Shown here: positions 44,901-54,404 of the stretch, in pieces
How the letters are laid out: every line of letters starts with the position of its first letter
Position numbering within the stretch: position 1 is the stretch's first letter
NCBI GenBank assembly: GCA_014695295.1
Contig: JACJNY010000013.1
Location: forward strand, 62,001 to 126,000
Direction of reading: 5' to 3'
DNA: 64,000 bases
From: Microcoleus sp. FACHB-61
Lineage (GTDB): Bacteria > Cyanobacteriota > Cyanobacteriia > Cyanobacteriales > Microcoleaceae
Program-made: the position numbers and the translations under genes
The notes under the pieces: model-generated
The model's input: only the letters and a program-made list of their open reading frames with translations
Database searches by the model: none
What the model was told of the DNA's origin: nothing

Positions 44901-47900
44901 ATATTCGGGGGGGGTCATGGCATCCCAATGAATTAGCCCCGCCTCTAGTTCCTCCCTACTGTAGCCAACCATCTGTAAGAAGCGATCGTTGGCATCGATA
45001 ATGTTCCCCTGAAAATCGGCAAACATCATGCCGCTCACACTCGACTCAAACACCCGGCTGAATCTGATTTCACTGCTTTCCCTGGCGAGTTCAGCTTGTT
45101 TGCGATCGCTGATATCCGATAAAATTCCCTGGACGCTAATCAATTCCCCTTCAGCATTTATAACGGGTGTGGCGCTGCTTCTTACCCAGACATAATTGCC
45201 ATCTCGGCGGCGGTGTCGGAACTCATAATCACTTGACTTTTTACCAAGTTTCATATTCTCCCGATAATCAGTAACTACCAAAGAGCGATCGTCTGGATGC
45301 ACCAGATATATAAACGACTTACCAATCCATGCACTCTCATCCCAGCCAAACATGGTCTTGAATTGCGGTGACACATAAGTGAGTATGCCATCGGGTTCAC
45401 ATGACCAGATCAAATCATTAGCCCCTTCTACCAGCCGCCGGAATTTAGCTTCACTCTCTGCTAATTCGGCTTCGATCTGTTTGCGATAGCTCATATCGCG
45501 ACATACACAAATCAATAATCCATCGTCTGTGAGGGTGAGGGATAACCCTTCGGCAAAGGTAGAGCCATCTTTGCGGGTGGCGATCGCCTCTCCCTCCCAA
45601 GCGCGATCGCGCCCCAGCACCGGAAAGACTTCCCGCTCAAACCGTTCTAATTCCTGTTGGGAATACAAAAGTTTCCAAGATTTGCCCAACAGTTCTTCAG
45701 GGCGTTCGTAGCCAAACAGTTCTAAATGGGCTTGATTCAAATAGAGGTAGGTATCTCCTTCGATAATCGCAATGCCGTCGATCGCCGCCTCAATTGCCGC
45801 CTGTTGTATTTTTAGGGTTTCTTGGGTTTGTTTGACATTGCTAATATCGGCACAATAGCCAACAATCTCAGTCGGGCGACCTTGTTCATCTCGCACCAGG
45901 CGCCTTCCATCCTGTATCCAAACGTAGTAACCATCGCGATGCAAAAATCGATATTCATGCTGCTGAGTGTCGTACTCAAAGAGAGCCGATAGATCTGCCA
46001 AAACTCTAGGGGCATCTTCTGGGTGAAGATGGTGAGTCCAGAAGCTGGGGGTCGATACAACTTCTTTTGGCTTGTAGCCCAAAATGGCTTCGATATTTTT
46101 GCTGATGAAGGTTGAGTCATAGTCGGGATAGGGCTTAGAGCTATAGATCATCGCGGGACTGGATGCCAGAAGAAATTCGAGGCGTTCTTTCAACAGGCGA
46201 TTTTCTCGCTCTGTCTGTTGGCGATGGGTAATGTCTTGGATCAGGGCCAGCGCATAGAGATGTCCATCATCACACGATAGGATAGAGGTGGAAATGGAGA
46301 TAGTGCGCCGCTGTCCGTCTTGACGCTGGATTTCCCTTTCCACAGCGATCGGCTGCATCTGTCTGCAGTTGGCGATCGCCTGTTCTCGATCTTCTAGATT
46401 CGGGTACAAGGTTTGATACCACCCCAGACGGTTAATTTCTTCTAAGGTGTAACCCGTAATCTCTTGCATTTGCTGATTCCAGACTGTGAAGTGGACAAAG
46501 GGAAACTCCTTAACAGGATGGAAAACGCACAGCCCTTCTGCCATGTTTTCTACTATTTGTTGACGGAAAGTATTTTCCTGCCGAAGCGTTGCTTCGGCCA
46601 ACTTGCGATCGGTAATATCGAAGCGAATGGCTAGATACTGAAAAGGTCGCCCACCATCGTCCACAAAGGGGACGATGGTGGTTGCAACCCAGTACAGGCT
46701 ACCGTTTTTTGCCCGATTGCAAATTTCACCGCGCCAAATCTGACTGCTGTTAATGGTGCGCCACAAGTGTTGGAAGAAAGCAGGGGGATGATAGCCAGAG
46801 TTGACTATGCGATGGGTTTGTCCGATCAGTCGATCGCGGGAGTAGCCAGAGACTAAACAGAAGCGATCGTTGACGTAGGTCATCACCCCTTCGCGATCGG
46901 TTATGACCACAATGGCAGACTGATCCAAGGCCTGTTTAAAGGTTGATAATTCTTGAATTAACTGCTGTCGTTGGAGTTCAGCCTGTTTGCGTCTGCTGAT
47001 ATCAAAGTTGACCCCTATCATGCTGTGGGGATTGCCTTGGGCATCTCGCACGACGACACCATAGGCTTTAATAAAGCGGAGGCTGCCATCGGGATGCAAC
47101 ACTCGAAATTCGGTTTCGTATTCTGCCTGTCCTAAGACGGCTTGCTGAAGCAATGTTTCGGTGGCAGTGCGGTCTTCGGGATGTAGGCGGTTTGCCCAAA
47201 TGTGGTAAGGCAGAGGGGAATCAGATTGTTTTGTGACACCGTACAGTTCGTACATCCGCTCGTCCCAAATGACGGTGTTCTGTTCAATATCGAAGTCCCA
47301 ACAGCCGATCGCCCCTGATTTGAGAGACAAAGCGAGGCGATCTGATACTTTCTGTAGTTGCACTTGTGTACGTTTGCACTCGCTAATATCTTTGGCGATG
47401 CCTAAAAAGCCGATAATTTGCTGATTGACATCCTTGAGGGCGGTGATGGATAGCGACACAGGAAATCGAGAACCATCTTTGCGGATATAGCTCCACTCTT
47501 CTTCGCTGGCAATACCTTGGCGTGCTTTGGCAACAAAAACCTCAAAGCCGGGAGGAATATTTTGCCCTAGTTCGGCAGATAGTGATGCTGCCCGGTCAAT
47601 TACCTCATTTGCATCGTGGATGAGTGCGGGGGTGGCTTTGCCGATGATTTCTTGAGCACTGTAACCCAGCATCCTTTCGCCTGCGGCATTCAAGGTCTGG
47701 ATGATGCCAGTTGGGTCTGCGGAGACGATGGAGTAATCAGCACCATCAAGGATAGCGCGTTGCAGGCTGTTGACTTGCGAAAGCTCTTGGGTGCGTTCTG
47801 CGACTTTGGTTTCTAGCTGTTGGTTGAGTTGCTGGAGTTGTTGTTCGGCTTGTTTGCGATCGCTAATATCTGTCGTACTTCCTACATAGCCGACTACTTG

Positions 47901-50156
47901 CCCGTCTGCATCCAGTTCGGTAACGGACTGCCCATAAACCCACGTTACCCCACCGTCGGGACGTTGAAAGCGATATTCGAGTTGGAAAGGGCGATTTTCT
48001 TGGAGAGATTGCTGCCATTGGGCAATGACCCAATCGCGATCGTCGGGGTGTAGCCCCTGTTGCCATCCTTCCCCGACGGCGGTTTTTGGGGTGAGCCCGC
48101 TGATCTGACACCAGCGATAGTTAACATAGATGCACTTGCCCACAGCATTGGCGCGGAAAATCCCCACTGGTACGGCTGCCACTAGGGAGGCGTAGCGTTC
48201 TTCGCTTTCTTGCAGGCGGACTTCAGTTCGTTTGCGATCGCTAATGTCGGTAATGGTGCCTATATAGCCGCTCCGATGTCCGCTGGCATCGAGTTCGGCG
48301 ACGCACTGGCCATAAACCCACGTTACCCCACCGTCGGGACGTTGAAAGCGATATTCGAGTTCAAAAGAGTCGTTACCTTGGATGAATTGCTCCCATCGGG
48401 CAATGACCCAATCGCGATCGTCGGGGTGTATTCCTTGTTGCCATCCCTGTCCCATAGTGGCTTCTGGTCTGAGTCCGCCGATCTGAAAGTAGCGATCGTT
48501 GACATAGGTGCATAGCCCCTCCGCATCGGTGCGAAAAATCCCCACCGGAGCGGCGGCAGCAAGGGCCGCGTAGCGTTCTTCGCTCTCGATCAGGGTGGCT
48601 TCGATCCGCTTTCGCTTTACCAGTTCATTCTGCAATTTTTGCTGGATCGTGTCTTGCCCGAGGGCGATCGCCACCTGTAGAGAAACTTGTCGCAGGAGTT
48701 CGATCTCGTCAGCCGTCCAAGAGTGCGCAGCGGCTCGATAACTGGCGATCATTAATCCGCGCAGTTGTTCCTCTATCACGATCGGCACCATCAGCTTGGC
48801 GCGAATATCAAACCCCCCTAACATTTCCTGATGGCACTGGGTCATTTCTTCGCCGTAGATGTCGTTGATGATGCGAATTCTGCCCTGGCGATACGGTTCA
48901 AGCCATTCTGGACTCATGCAAGAATCGCGGGCTTCTCTATGGAGTACCGATCGCCCAGTTTCGGTAATCGCTTCCGCAATCACGGTGCCTCTAAAGTCAG
49001 GCCGAAACTGGTAAATGATGACGCGATCGCACCCCAGAAGCGAGTGAATTTCGTGCACTGTAGTATGCAGAATATCTGACAAATTCAAGGACGAGCGGAT
49101 CTGCTCGGCAATGGTATTGAGAAGTTGCTCTCGATCGGCCTTTGCTTTGAGGGCGACTGTCCGAGCTTGCACCTGCTGTTCGAGCTCGATGTTGCGATTT
49201 GCCAGCAGCGCCACCTTTTCGGCCTCTAGGCGCACCACCTTCTCTTCCCACTTCTGGACCAGTTTGTATACCTCCAGCGGGTTGAGGGCTTGCAGCAAAC
49301 TGGTCTGGGTGATGATGCCTAATAGTTCTCCTAGCTCCCCTGTCACCGCCAACCGACGGATCGATCGCTGCTCCAGGATCTGCTGCACAGTCCAGAGCGA
49401 CTCCTCTGGCTTGACCTTAAAAATCGGTGCACTCATTACCGTCTCAGCCAGACAGGTTTCCAGCTTCAACCCCAATGTCTGAAATTGCACAATATCCCGC
49501 TCGGTGAGAATCCCCACTGGAATTTGTAGCGGTTCAGTAGAGATTCCGCCTGGGTGTACAATCATCACGGAACTGACGCGATGCTCTGCCATAAGTTGAG
49601 CGATCGTCAGTAGGGAAGAATCTGGCGCAGCACAAATCACTTCGCGAGTCATCACTTCTGCTACCATACGCAACCGCAGCAGGTCGATCGGTCGAGAGGT
49701 TTGGCGCAGACTTCCGTGAGTCACTAAGCCCACTAGGCGATCGTGCTCGTCCACGATGGGCAAATGGCGAATGTGGTGCTGCTGGAGCAGATTAATCGCA
49801 AAAAATAAATCGGTGAAGGCGGACTCGCGGAGGGTGACGACGGGATATGCCATCACATCCCGGATCGCCAAATTCTCCAAGGAACGCTGCTGGGCACTCA
49901 GCCGCACCACGTCTCGCTCGGTCAGTACGCCGACCAATTGCTCGTTTTCCACTACCAACACGCAGCTCGATCGCGCCTCTAGGTGGAGGTCGTCGAGTTG
50001 ACCATCCGCCGTTCTAGGGGTGTTGCAGAGCGATCGCACGCCGCTCATTTGGGCGATCGCATCCATCACCGTCGTATCGAGCGAAACCACCAACGGGTGT
50101 CGGATGATCGCAGTCCTGAGTTCTATTGGGGTGAGAGCCGTAATACCGCTGAACAT
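41910..50156 (-). CDS. giant hybrid sensor kinase: CBS x4, GAF, PAS x11, GAF x2, HisKA-HATPase, receiver
   Basis: At 2748 residues this is the largest gene here. Domains in order: four CBS units (about 8-300; VGVLTERDVV, VGLVTHGSLR, VGILTERDIV, LGIITQTSLL) that may bind adenine nucleotides; coiled coil (300-345); GAF1 (345-505); eleven PAS units (about 523-1945), each ending in a DI(S/T)xRK-type motif; GAF2 (1950-2120); GAF3 (2141-2320); HisKA with MSHELRTPLNAILG (His 2366); HATPase (about 2465-2600; DTGIGIA, GTGLGLALVKRIVELHGG); receiver with phospho-Asp 2676. GAF1 looks like a cyanobacteriochrome: CH at 441-442 after NDIYGEEMTQ, and a DxCF-like DSCM with Cys 413. GAF2 and GAF3 have Cys-Leu (2054, 2240) at that place. 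PAS1 and PAS2 are a recent tandem duplication. No membrane segment is visible. It heads an operon with two receiver-kinases. Confidence 0.92.
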   Translation of the reverse strand: MFSGITALTPIELRTAIIRHPLVVSLDTTVMDAIAQMSGVRSLCNTPRTADGQLDDLHLEARSSCVLVVENEQLVGVLTERDVVRLSAQQRSLENLAIRDVMAYPVVTLRESAFTDLFFAINLLQQHHIRHLPIVDEHDRLVGLVTHGSLRQTSRPIDLLRLRMVAEVMTREVICAAPDSSLLTIAQLMAEHRVSSVMIVHPGGISTEPLQIPVGILTERDIVQFQTLGLKLETCLAETVMSAPIFKVKPEESLWTVQQILEQRSIRRLAVTGELGELLGIITQTSLLQALNPLEVYKLVQKWEEKVVRLEAEKVALLANRNIELEQQVQARTVALKAKADREQLLNTIAEQIRSSLNLSDILHTTVHEIHSLLGCDRVIIYQFRPDFRGTVIAEAITETGRSVLHREARDSCMSPEWLEPYRQGRIRIINDIYGEEMTQCHQEMLGGFDIRAKLMVPIVIEEQLRGLMIASYRAAAHSWTADEIELLRQVSLQVAIALGQDTIQQKLQNELVKRKRIEATLIESEERYAALAAAAPVGIFRTDAEGLCTYVNDRYFQIGGLRPEATMGQGWQQGIHPDDRDWVIARWEQFIQGNDSFELEYRFQRPDGGVTWVYGQCVAELDASGHRSGYIGTITDISDRKRTEVRLQESEERYASLVAAVPVGIFRANAVGKCIYVNYRWCQISGLTPKTAVGEGWQQGLHPDDRDWVIAQWQQSLQENRPFQLEYRFQRPDGGVTWVYGQSVTELDADGQVVGYVGSTTDISDRKQAEQQLQQLNQQLETKVAERTQELSQVNSLQRAILDGADYSIVSADPTGIIQTLNAAGERMLGYSAQEIIGKATPALIHDANEVIDRAASLSAELGQNIPPGFEVFVAKARQGIASEEEWSYIRKDGSRFPVSLSITALKDVNQQIIGFLGIAKDISECKRTQVQLQKVSDRLALSLKSGAIGCWDFDIEQNTVIWDERMYELYGVTKQSDSPLPYHIWANRLHPEDRTATETLLQQAVLGQAEYETEFRVLHPDGSLRFIKAYGVVVRDAQGNPHSMIGVNFDISRRKQAELQRQQLIQELSTFKQALDQSAIVVITDREGVMTYVNDRFCLVSGYSRDRLIGQTHRIVNSGYHPPAFFQHLWRTINSSQIWRGEICNRAKNGSLYWVATTIVPFVDDGGRPFQYLAIRFDITDRKLAEATLRQENTFRQQIVENMAEGLCVFHPVKEFPFVHFTVWNQQMQEITGYTLEEINRLGWYQTLYPNLEDREQAIANCRQMQPIAVEREIQRQDGQRRTISISTSILSCDDGHLYALALIQDITHRQQTERENRLLKERLEFLLASSPAMIYSSKPYPDYDSTFISKNIEAILGYKPKEVVSTPSFWTHHLHPEDAPRVLADLSALFEYDTQQHEYRFLHRDGYYVWIQDGRRLVRDEQGRPTEIVGYCADISNVKQTQETLKIQQAAIEAAIDGIAIIEGDTYLYLNQAHLELFGYERPEELLGKSWKLLYSQQELERFEREVFPVLGRDRAWEGEAIATRKDGSTFAEGLSLTLTDDGLLICVCRDMSYRKQIEAELAESEAKFRRLVEGANDLIWSCEPDGILTYVSPQFKTMFGWDESAWIGKSFIYLVHPDDRSLVVTDYRENMKLGKKSSDYEFRHRRRDGNYVWVRSSATPVINAEGELISVQGILSDISDRKQAELARESSEIRFSRVFESSVSGMMFADFQGNIIDANDRFLQMVGYSREELEAGLIHWDAMTPPEYAHADVVVMERLMQDGAADETWEKEYYRKDGSRIAVLIGVALLPGSENQTICVLVDITDRKQAQKALQESQQFLQTVLDTIPLAVFWKNRESVFLGCNQKFAKTLSLPSTTEIIGKTDLDICPKKVEVSSYRAIDRWLVETGESILGLEETLTLPNGKALFIETHKAPLRDCSDNVIGLVGTFQDITDRKEAEEKVRQRTDLERLLGAITKRMRSSLNLDEILNSTVEEIHQVLQPDRTLVYRVFPEGTGAAIAESVSPNRSKLLDILFPEEVFPQENYDRYIQGRVYALNDSEDVNESIFPCLVEFLAEIQVRAKLVVPIILNQTLWGLLIVHQCDGPRQWQDWEINLLKQIANQLAIAIQQSYLYEQVQSELAIRKQTENAIALQLQRQRTLGEIAQQIRESLDINQILATVTQKVKEILQGDRIIVFRLFGDGRSQIVEEAVSSEFPALKDHHWQDEQWSQEILNRYWEGKPRIVPDVMTDIWTHCLVEYATVGQVQSKIVAPILQEVRSSENHRWVAPGQTKKLWGVLVVHACREKRVWQESEAQLLQQIANQLAIAIQQASLFKQLQQELTERQQAQQQLTERNQQLGASNEELARATRLKDEFLANMSHELRTPLNAILGMSEGLQEQVFGIVNEQQIKALQTIDRSSSHLLELINDILDVAKIESGQMELDCTPVSINHLCQSSMAFIKQQALQKRIQLDIQMPLNLPALLIDERRMRQVLINLLNNAVKFTPNGGRITLEVRRQQRPADPDSAGSPPHFLVKETLQIAVIDTGIGIAAKHINKLFQPFIQIDGALNRQYTGTGLGLALVKRIVELHGGQVGLTSTVGVGSCFTIDLPCTACAPSSPDLASQTDPSIEPSEPEPGSSPLILLAEDNEANITTISSYLRAKGYRILLAKNGEEAIALAKSENPNLILMDIQMPGMDGLEAMQQIRSDPNLVDLPIVALTALAMTGDRDRCLAAGANDYLTKPVKLKQLASTIQQLLASKQR

Positions 50157-50844
50157 GAGTTTATAGGGTTTTATTGCTGATTATTTTTTTAAACTCTTCG
50201 CCTTAAACACGTGAGCTGATAGCGTAGCGTGGGGCCAGCCATAGTACGGAGAAGAGTTACTTACCTGCACGGCATTCTCTAAATATTATATTGACTTACT
50301 GTTCGCTCCTGCATGAAATTAGTTAGGGAAATTCGGCGACTCTAAAATAACGATACTTATCACTTTCATGAAATAATAAAAAGAGAAAGTAACTATCTTT
50401 TATGACTTTCATAAAATAATAAAAAGAGAAAGAGCCGTAAACCCTTTACTCGACTATGTTGAAGCTCGGAGAACCCGCCGTAAATATAAAATTTGTTGAC
50501 GATTGACGATGGCTGTGAATTATACAGAGCATACAAATCGCTATTCCCCAAAGTGAGAATTTGTGAGGCGTTTAATTACTTTCATGTGGGGATTTTCTGA
50601 TATTAAAAGTAAAACACTACCAGCAATATCTCGTGTAGTAGGGTTAAGCAATGAACAAAAACCATTGCCTTTTCTAAGCGAATTACTTGAAAATCACAAC
50701 GATTGAGAGAGGCTAGGTTAAACCTTATTCTACAAGACATAGCCGGACGATAATTTTGCTAATTATTGTAGGGCTTATTAAACATGAAATCAGCTTGGTT
50801 TACGGTTTGATAATGGGGGGAGCTATCGAAAAATTTATATCAAA
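50157..50844. other. promoter region of relay operon and decayed sequence
   Basis: This region is AT-rich with no intact gene. A direct repeat CTTTCATGAAATAATAAAAA / CTTTCATAAAATAATAAAAA, each followed by GAGAAAG, lies at about 50362-50388 and 50406-50432. Further right (50700-50840) the sequence may be the degraded 5' part of the IS630 remnant that follows. The promoter of the giant kinase should be near 50160-50330. Confidence 0.5.
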
Positions 50845-51171
50845 ATGATGGATCAAGAAGCCCAACAGCCTGCTCAGATTGGACGCTCCAGAATAATCGT
50901 ACAATACAACGGCTTCATACACCGATGTCAAAAAGTCCAACAGTTATGGTCAAAGTGGGGAAACCAGGGTTTATATATCTTTTTCTTGCCCAAATATTGT
51001 TCCGAAATGAACCGAATTTAATAGAAGTGGCAACACCTAAAAAAAGATAAATTAATTAGCGGCAAAAATATTTGACTCGGATTTAGAACTCGCCTACGCA
51101 GTAATTCATGGAGTAGAAGTTAGAGGAAAAAGAGGAAACTACTGTCCAAAACGTGTTAAATTTAATATCAA
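50845..51171 (+). pseudogene. degenerate IS630-family transposase C-terminal part
   Basis: The top strand from ATG 50848 reads MDQEAQQPAQIGRSRIIVQY, then NGFIHRCQKVQQLWSKWGNQ and GLYIFFLPKYCSEMNRI, stopping at TAA. This matches IS630 transposases of the 'VQDNGSxH ... FFLPPYCSEMNRIE' type: VQDN has become VQYN, so the second catalytic Asp is lost, and the stop replaces the third catalytic Glu. After a gap the family C-terminus resumes (KIFDSDLELAYAVIHGVEVR, GKRGNYCPKRVKFN) up to about 51171. It is a different subgroup from the element at 30307-31499. Inactive. Confidence 0.78.
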
Positions 51172-51206
51172 CTCCGGTAGCATCGGAATTAATATTACTC
51201 ACAGTC

Positions 51207-51269
51207 AGGACACGGCAGTGCCGTGTCCCTACCCTCATTAATTGTAGGGACACGGCACTGCCGTGTCCT
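51207..51269. repeat. inverted pair of 26-bp palindromic repeats
   Basis: Bases 51207-51232 are the exact reverse complement of 51244-51269, with an 11-bp spacer. Each arm is itself a near-perfect palindrome with the core ACACGGCAGTGCCGTGT. The core is shared with the tandem 40-mers at 481-600. It lies 170 bp from the end of the AI-2E transporter gene. Confidence 0.88.
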
Positions 51270-51441
51270 CGGTATCATTCCGATGCAACCGGAAACGATA
51301 TAACTCCTACGATCGTAATTAATATTTCGTTAGATAAAGATATTTTTTCCCGGCTACCTATTTAAAGTACCAACTAAACCTAACTCAAAATGGCTGACAA
51401 AAACTCCGTTAAGATTTGAGATTTGAACGGAGTTTACAATT

Positions 51442-52524
51442 TTATTGATCCATAGGTTCAATGGAACTAACCGAATCGATTTCCCGCGACTTGTTCCTCG
51501 AAATTTCCAAAGTATCAACAGTATTCTTAATAAAACCAGCCATCGGCACAGCAACTAACAAACCTGCTAGTCCCGCCACCTTAACCCCCACCAGCAGCGA
51601 CACTAAAATCCACACGGGATTGAGGCCGATAAAACCGCCTAATAACCGAGGAGCAACCCCGCTTTCAATTACTTGCTCAATTACTGTAGCGACAGCTAAA
51701 ACTGTGACGCCGAGCCAAAAGTTGTTTAATGTGATCAGCAAACTGACAATGCAAATACTGAAAGGTGCCCCGAAGGGAATCATGGTCATTGCACCCACGC
51801 CCAAACCGAACAGCAATCCGAAGGGAACTCGCAAAATTAAAAAAGCAACAGTGATAGACAGTCCCATCAAACCCGCCAAAGTTGCTTGGCCGACGAAGTA
51901 GTTGTGGAAGCTTCGCGCCAGCAACTCTCGCAATTGAAGGCTCAGCTTGGAGGGAAACCATTTAAACAAGCCTTCCCACACGCGATCGCCGTGCAAGAGC
52001 AAGTAGAATGTCACGACTATTGTCAGGAGGAAATTCAACAGACTGTCTGCAGCACCCAAGCCAAATTTGAGAATTTCGCCAGTGAGAGACTGCAACTGAG
52101 CTGAAAGTCGATCGCTCAATTTGGTAGTCAAACCGCTAACATCAATGCGGAGATTGCGATTCTCCGCCCAATTGTTGAATGCTTCAATCTGTTCTGTGCC
52201 AGAAACTATCCAAGTCGGCAGCCTGGTGGCGAGTTCAGTGATTTGGTTTAGCAGAATCGGAGCCAGGGTGACACCTAAAACCACCAATAGCAGTAAAGTC
52301 AAAAACAATACCGACAAAACTGCTCGATCGCGCTTCAGGCCGTATCTGTGCAGAAAGCGCACTGGATAATCCAGCAAAAAAGACAGCACTGTAGCCACTA
52401 CCAAAACTGTAATCAAGGCGCGAAAATATTCAAAGACTAGGAGGGCTAACCAGCAGTTGAGTACCGCTAGGGGAAATACCAGTCCGTAAGTCCAGCACTG
52501 CGGCAGTTGAGTGAAACGTCTCAT
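51442..52524 (-). CDS. AI-2E family transporter (PerM/YdiK-like)
   Basis: This 360-residue membrane protein has about seven to eight hydrophobic segments: VFPLAVLNCWLALLVFEYF, LITVLVVATVLSFLLDYPV, AVLSVLFLTLLLLVVLGVTL, then a long soluble loop (about 100-150), LLNFLLTIVVTFYLLLHGD, and the conserved GVGAMTMIPFGAPFSICIVS region. The C-terminal helices follow (LVGVKVAGLAGLLVAVPMAG). The pattern, including the LLDYPV and the PxxG near helix 6, fits the AI-2E/UPF0118 exporter family. Members include autoinducer-2 exporters and Na+/H+ antiporters, so the substrate is unknown. The start ATG 52524 gives MRRFTQLPQC, just before the first helix. It stands alone on the minus strand, 262 bp past the start-distal end of ddl. 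Confidence 0.9.
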   Translation of the reverse strand: MRRFTQLPQCWTYGLVFPLAVLNCWLALLVFEYFRALITVLVVATVLSFLLDYPVRFLHRYGLKRDRAVLSVLFLTLLLLVVLGVTLAPILLNQITELATRLPTWIVSGTEQIEAFNNWAENRNLRIDVSGLTTKLSDRLSAQLQSLTGEILKFGLGAADSLLNFLLTIVVTFYLLLHGDRVWEGLFKWFPSKLSLQLRELLARSFHNYFVGQATLAGLMGLSITVAFLILRVPFGLLFGLGVGAMTMIPFGAPFSICIVSLLITLNNFWLGVTVLAVATVIEQVIESGVAPRLLGGFIGLNPVWILVSLLVGVKVAGLAGLLVAVPMAGFIKNTVDTLEISRNKSREIDSVSSIEPMDQ

Positions 52525-52786
52525 CTAAGTTAACCGAGTTAAAATTTGAGATGAAAGATGTGAGATTGACCCTGCTATTCGCCGTTCTCGCTTAAACATT
52601 TTATGGTGCATTTAATTTATAGCCGACTGCTGAAAATTCCCAGTCGATCGACCAGCAGCGAAAATTGGGTTGCTGGCAGGCACGGCCTGCCACAACCATG
52701 TTATATCGTTTCCGCTGGTATGGATATATCACCTGCGAAAAAAATATTTGTTGCTGTTGGCAAGGCAGCAGTTTGCAGCGCACGAT

Positions 52787-53860
52787 TCAACCTTTTTCCC
52801 CGTGCCGTTCAAGAGCTAATTGAATTAAACGGTCTACTAATTCCGGGAAAGAAATACCGTCCGCTGCCCACATTTGCGGATACATACTGGTAGCTGTAAA
52901 GCCTGGAAAAGTGTTGATTTCGTTAATCAAAACTTCTCCGGTTGATTCAATGTAGAAAAAGTCTACTCGCGCTAAACCTGCCGCGTCTATAGCCAAAAAT
53001 GCTTGCACTGCCATTTCTTGGATTTGCGAGACGATCGCACCGCTGACTTTTGCCGGGATTGAGCAGTCGGCTTGTCCCTGGGTATATTTAGTTTCGTAGT
53101 CGTAGAAATCGCTTTGAAAAGTAATTTCTCCCACCGTTGAAGCTTTGGGGTTGTCGTTGCCTAAAACTGCACATTCTAATTCTCTAGCAACCACACCCGC
53201 TTCTACAATTATCCGCCTGTCGTAGCTGGCGGCGCTGTCGAGAGCTGCTTCTAACTCAGCGCGCGATCGAGCTTTAGAGATTCCCACAGACGAGCCCAAA
53301 TTCGCCGGTTTAACAAAGCAAGGATAGCCCAAAGTTGCTTCAATGTTGTCGCACAGTTTGGGGAAAACGCAAGGATTAGACCAGATTTCGGAACGGTTGA
53401 CAGCGATGTATTTTACCTGCGGCAAACCAGCGTGAGCAAAAGCCATTTTCATCGCAATTTTATCCATTCCCAGCGCCGAACCTAAAACCCCGGAACCGAC
53501 AAAAGGAATCTGCATTAATTTCAGCAACCCTTGCACTGTACCGTCTTCGCCATTTGGTCCGTGCAAAACAGGGAACCAAACATCTACAGCATTAAAATTA
53601 GGAAACTGTGCAGACGCGGGAGAGTCGTCTTGTCCTGGTTGTTGCTCGATTTCCACAGGTTTTCCGGTGGCTAAGACTTGTTGAGGTAATGTCCCCGACA
53701 GCCAGCGACCGTTTTTTTGGATGTAAAAGGGCAGAACTTCGTATTTAGAGGCATTTTCGTCAGCAGCGAGGGCGCGGGCGATCGCCCGCGCCGAACTAAT
53801 TGAGACTTCGTGTTCGCCCGATCGCCCCCCGAACAATAGCCCGATCCGCATCTTTGTCAT
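52787..53860 (-). CDS. ddl: D-alanine--D-alanine ligase
   Basis: Ddl joins two D-alanines with ATP for peptidoglycan precursor synthesis. The 357-residue ATP-grasp protein shows [40 protein letters not shown] and [20 protein letters not shown]. Further motifs are [20 protein letters not shown], then [20 protein letters not shown] and [15 protein letters not shown]. The EHE and [17 protein letters not shown] signatures fit D-Ala-D-Ala ligases; nothing obvious suggests the D-lactate variant. Start ATG 53860; a second ATG at 53851 (MRIGLLFGG) is equally possible. The next gene downstream on the same strand is the transporter. Confidence 0.96.
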   Translation of the reverse strand: MTKMRIGLLFGGRSGEHEVSISSARAIARALAADENASKYEVLPFYIQKNGRWLSGTLPQQVLATGKPVEIEQQPGQDDSPASAQFPNFNAVDVWFPVLHGPNGEDGTVQGLLKLMQIPFVGSGVLGSALGMDKIAMKMAFAHAGLPQVKYIAVNRSEIWSNPCVFPKLCDNIEATLGYPCFVKPANLGSSVGISKARSRAELEAALDSAASYDRRIIVEAGVVARELECAVLGNDNPKASTVGEITFQSDFYDYETKYTQGQADCSIPAKVSGAIVSQIQEMAVQAFLAIDAAGLARVDFFYIESTGEVLINEINTFPGFTATSMYPQMWAADGISFPELVDRLIQLALERHGEKG

Positions 53861-54404
53861 TTTTCAATACTCCTAGGACTTTTCGACAAATATACACGCA
53901 GTTAGCGCAGCTAACGCAGAGACGAACCGCTTTCACACTATTTATCTCCTCTCTTCCACTCTTCCTCTGTGCCCTCTGCGCTCTCTGCGGTTAAAATCCC
54001 CCTCCCGCCTGTGAAAAGCCTCAATTCCCGCCCGGTCATTTTCAGTTAAACCTTCGCCAGAAGCCACAGCAAACACGCGCCTTCAGTCAAAAATTGCATC
54101 ATTTCCCTCAGCATTCGATTCCGGTTTCTTGCCCTGACTGGAAACAGTTTATTTTTTTCATCGTCTTTCTGGGCAGTTAGATATTACCGGAGTAAATATA
54201 AACGCTCAATACTCCAGTAAGTCTTAGTTGTAGGAATAGTTGTTTGCAGCAAAATGCAAATTAGTTCTTGCATAATTTGCTGCCGACCTTAAATTACTTA
54301 TTCCACCAATATAGTTGCGATTTTACCCCCTACAATTTATGTTTTGAGTATAGAGTTTGCCAACATTATTTTGGGTAATTTAACTCACAACTCAATACTC
54401 ACAA
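53861..54404. other. spacer between ddl and miaB with low-complexity repeats
   Basis: About 540 bp. Bases 53900-54000 carry CGCAGTTAGCGCAGCTAACG and the pyrimidine-rich CTCTGCGCTCTCTGCGGTTA type of sequence, a known intergenic repeat style that also appears as CATCCGCGTTCATCTGCGGT at 6250-6269. A minus-strand open stretch near 53990-54075 encodes VFAVASGEGLTENDRAGIEA but has no start and I cannot place it. No gene is called. Confidence 0.45.

Noticed and set aside
52603-52893. Top-strand frame overlapping the 3' end of ddl
   Set aside because: It is mostly antisense to ddl and without motifs.
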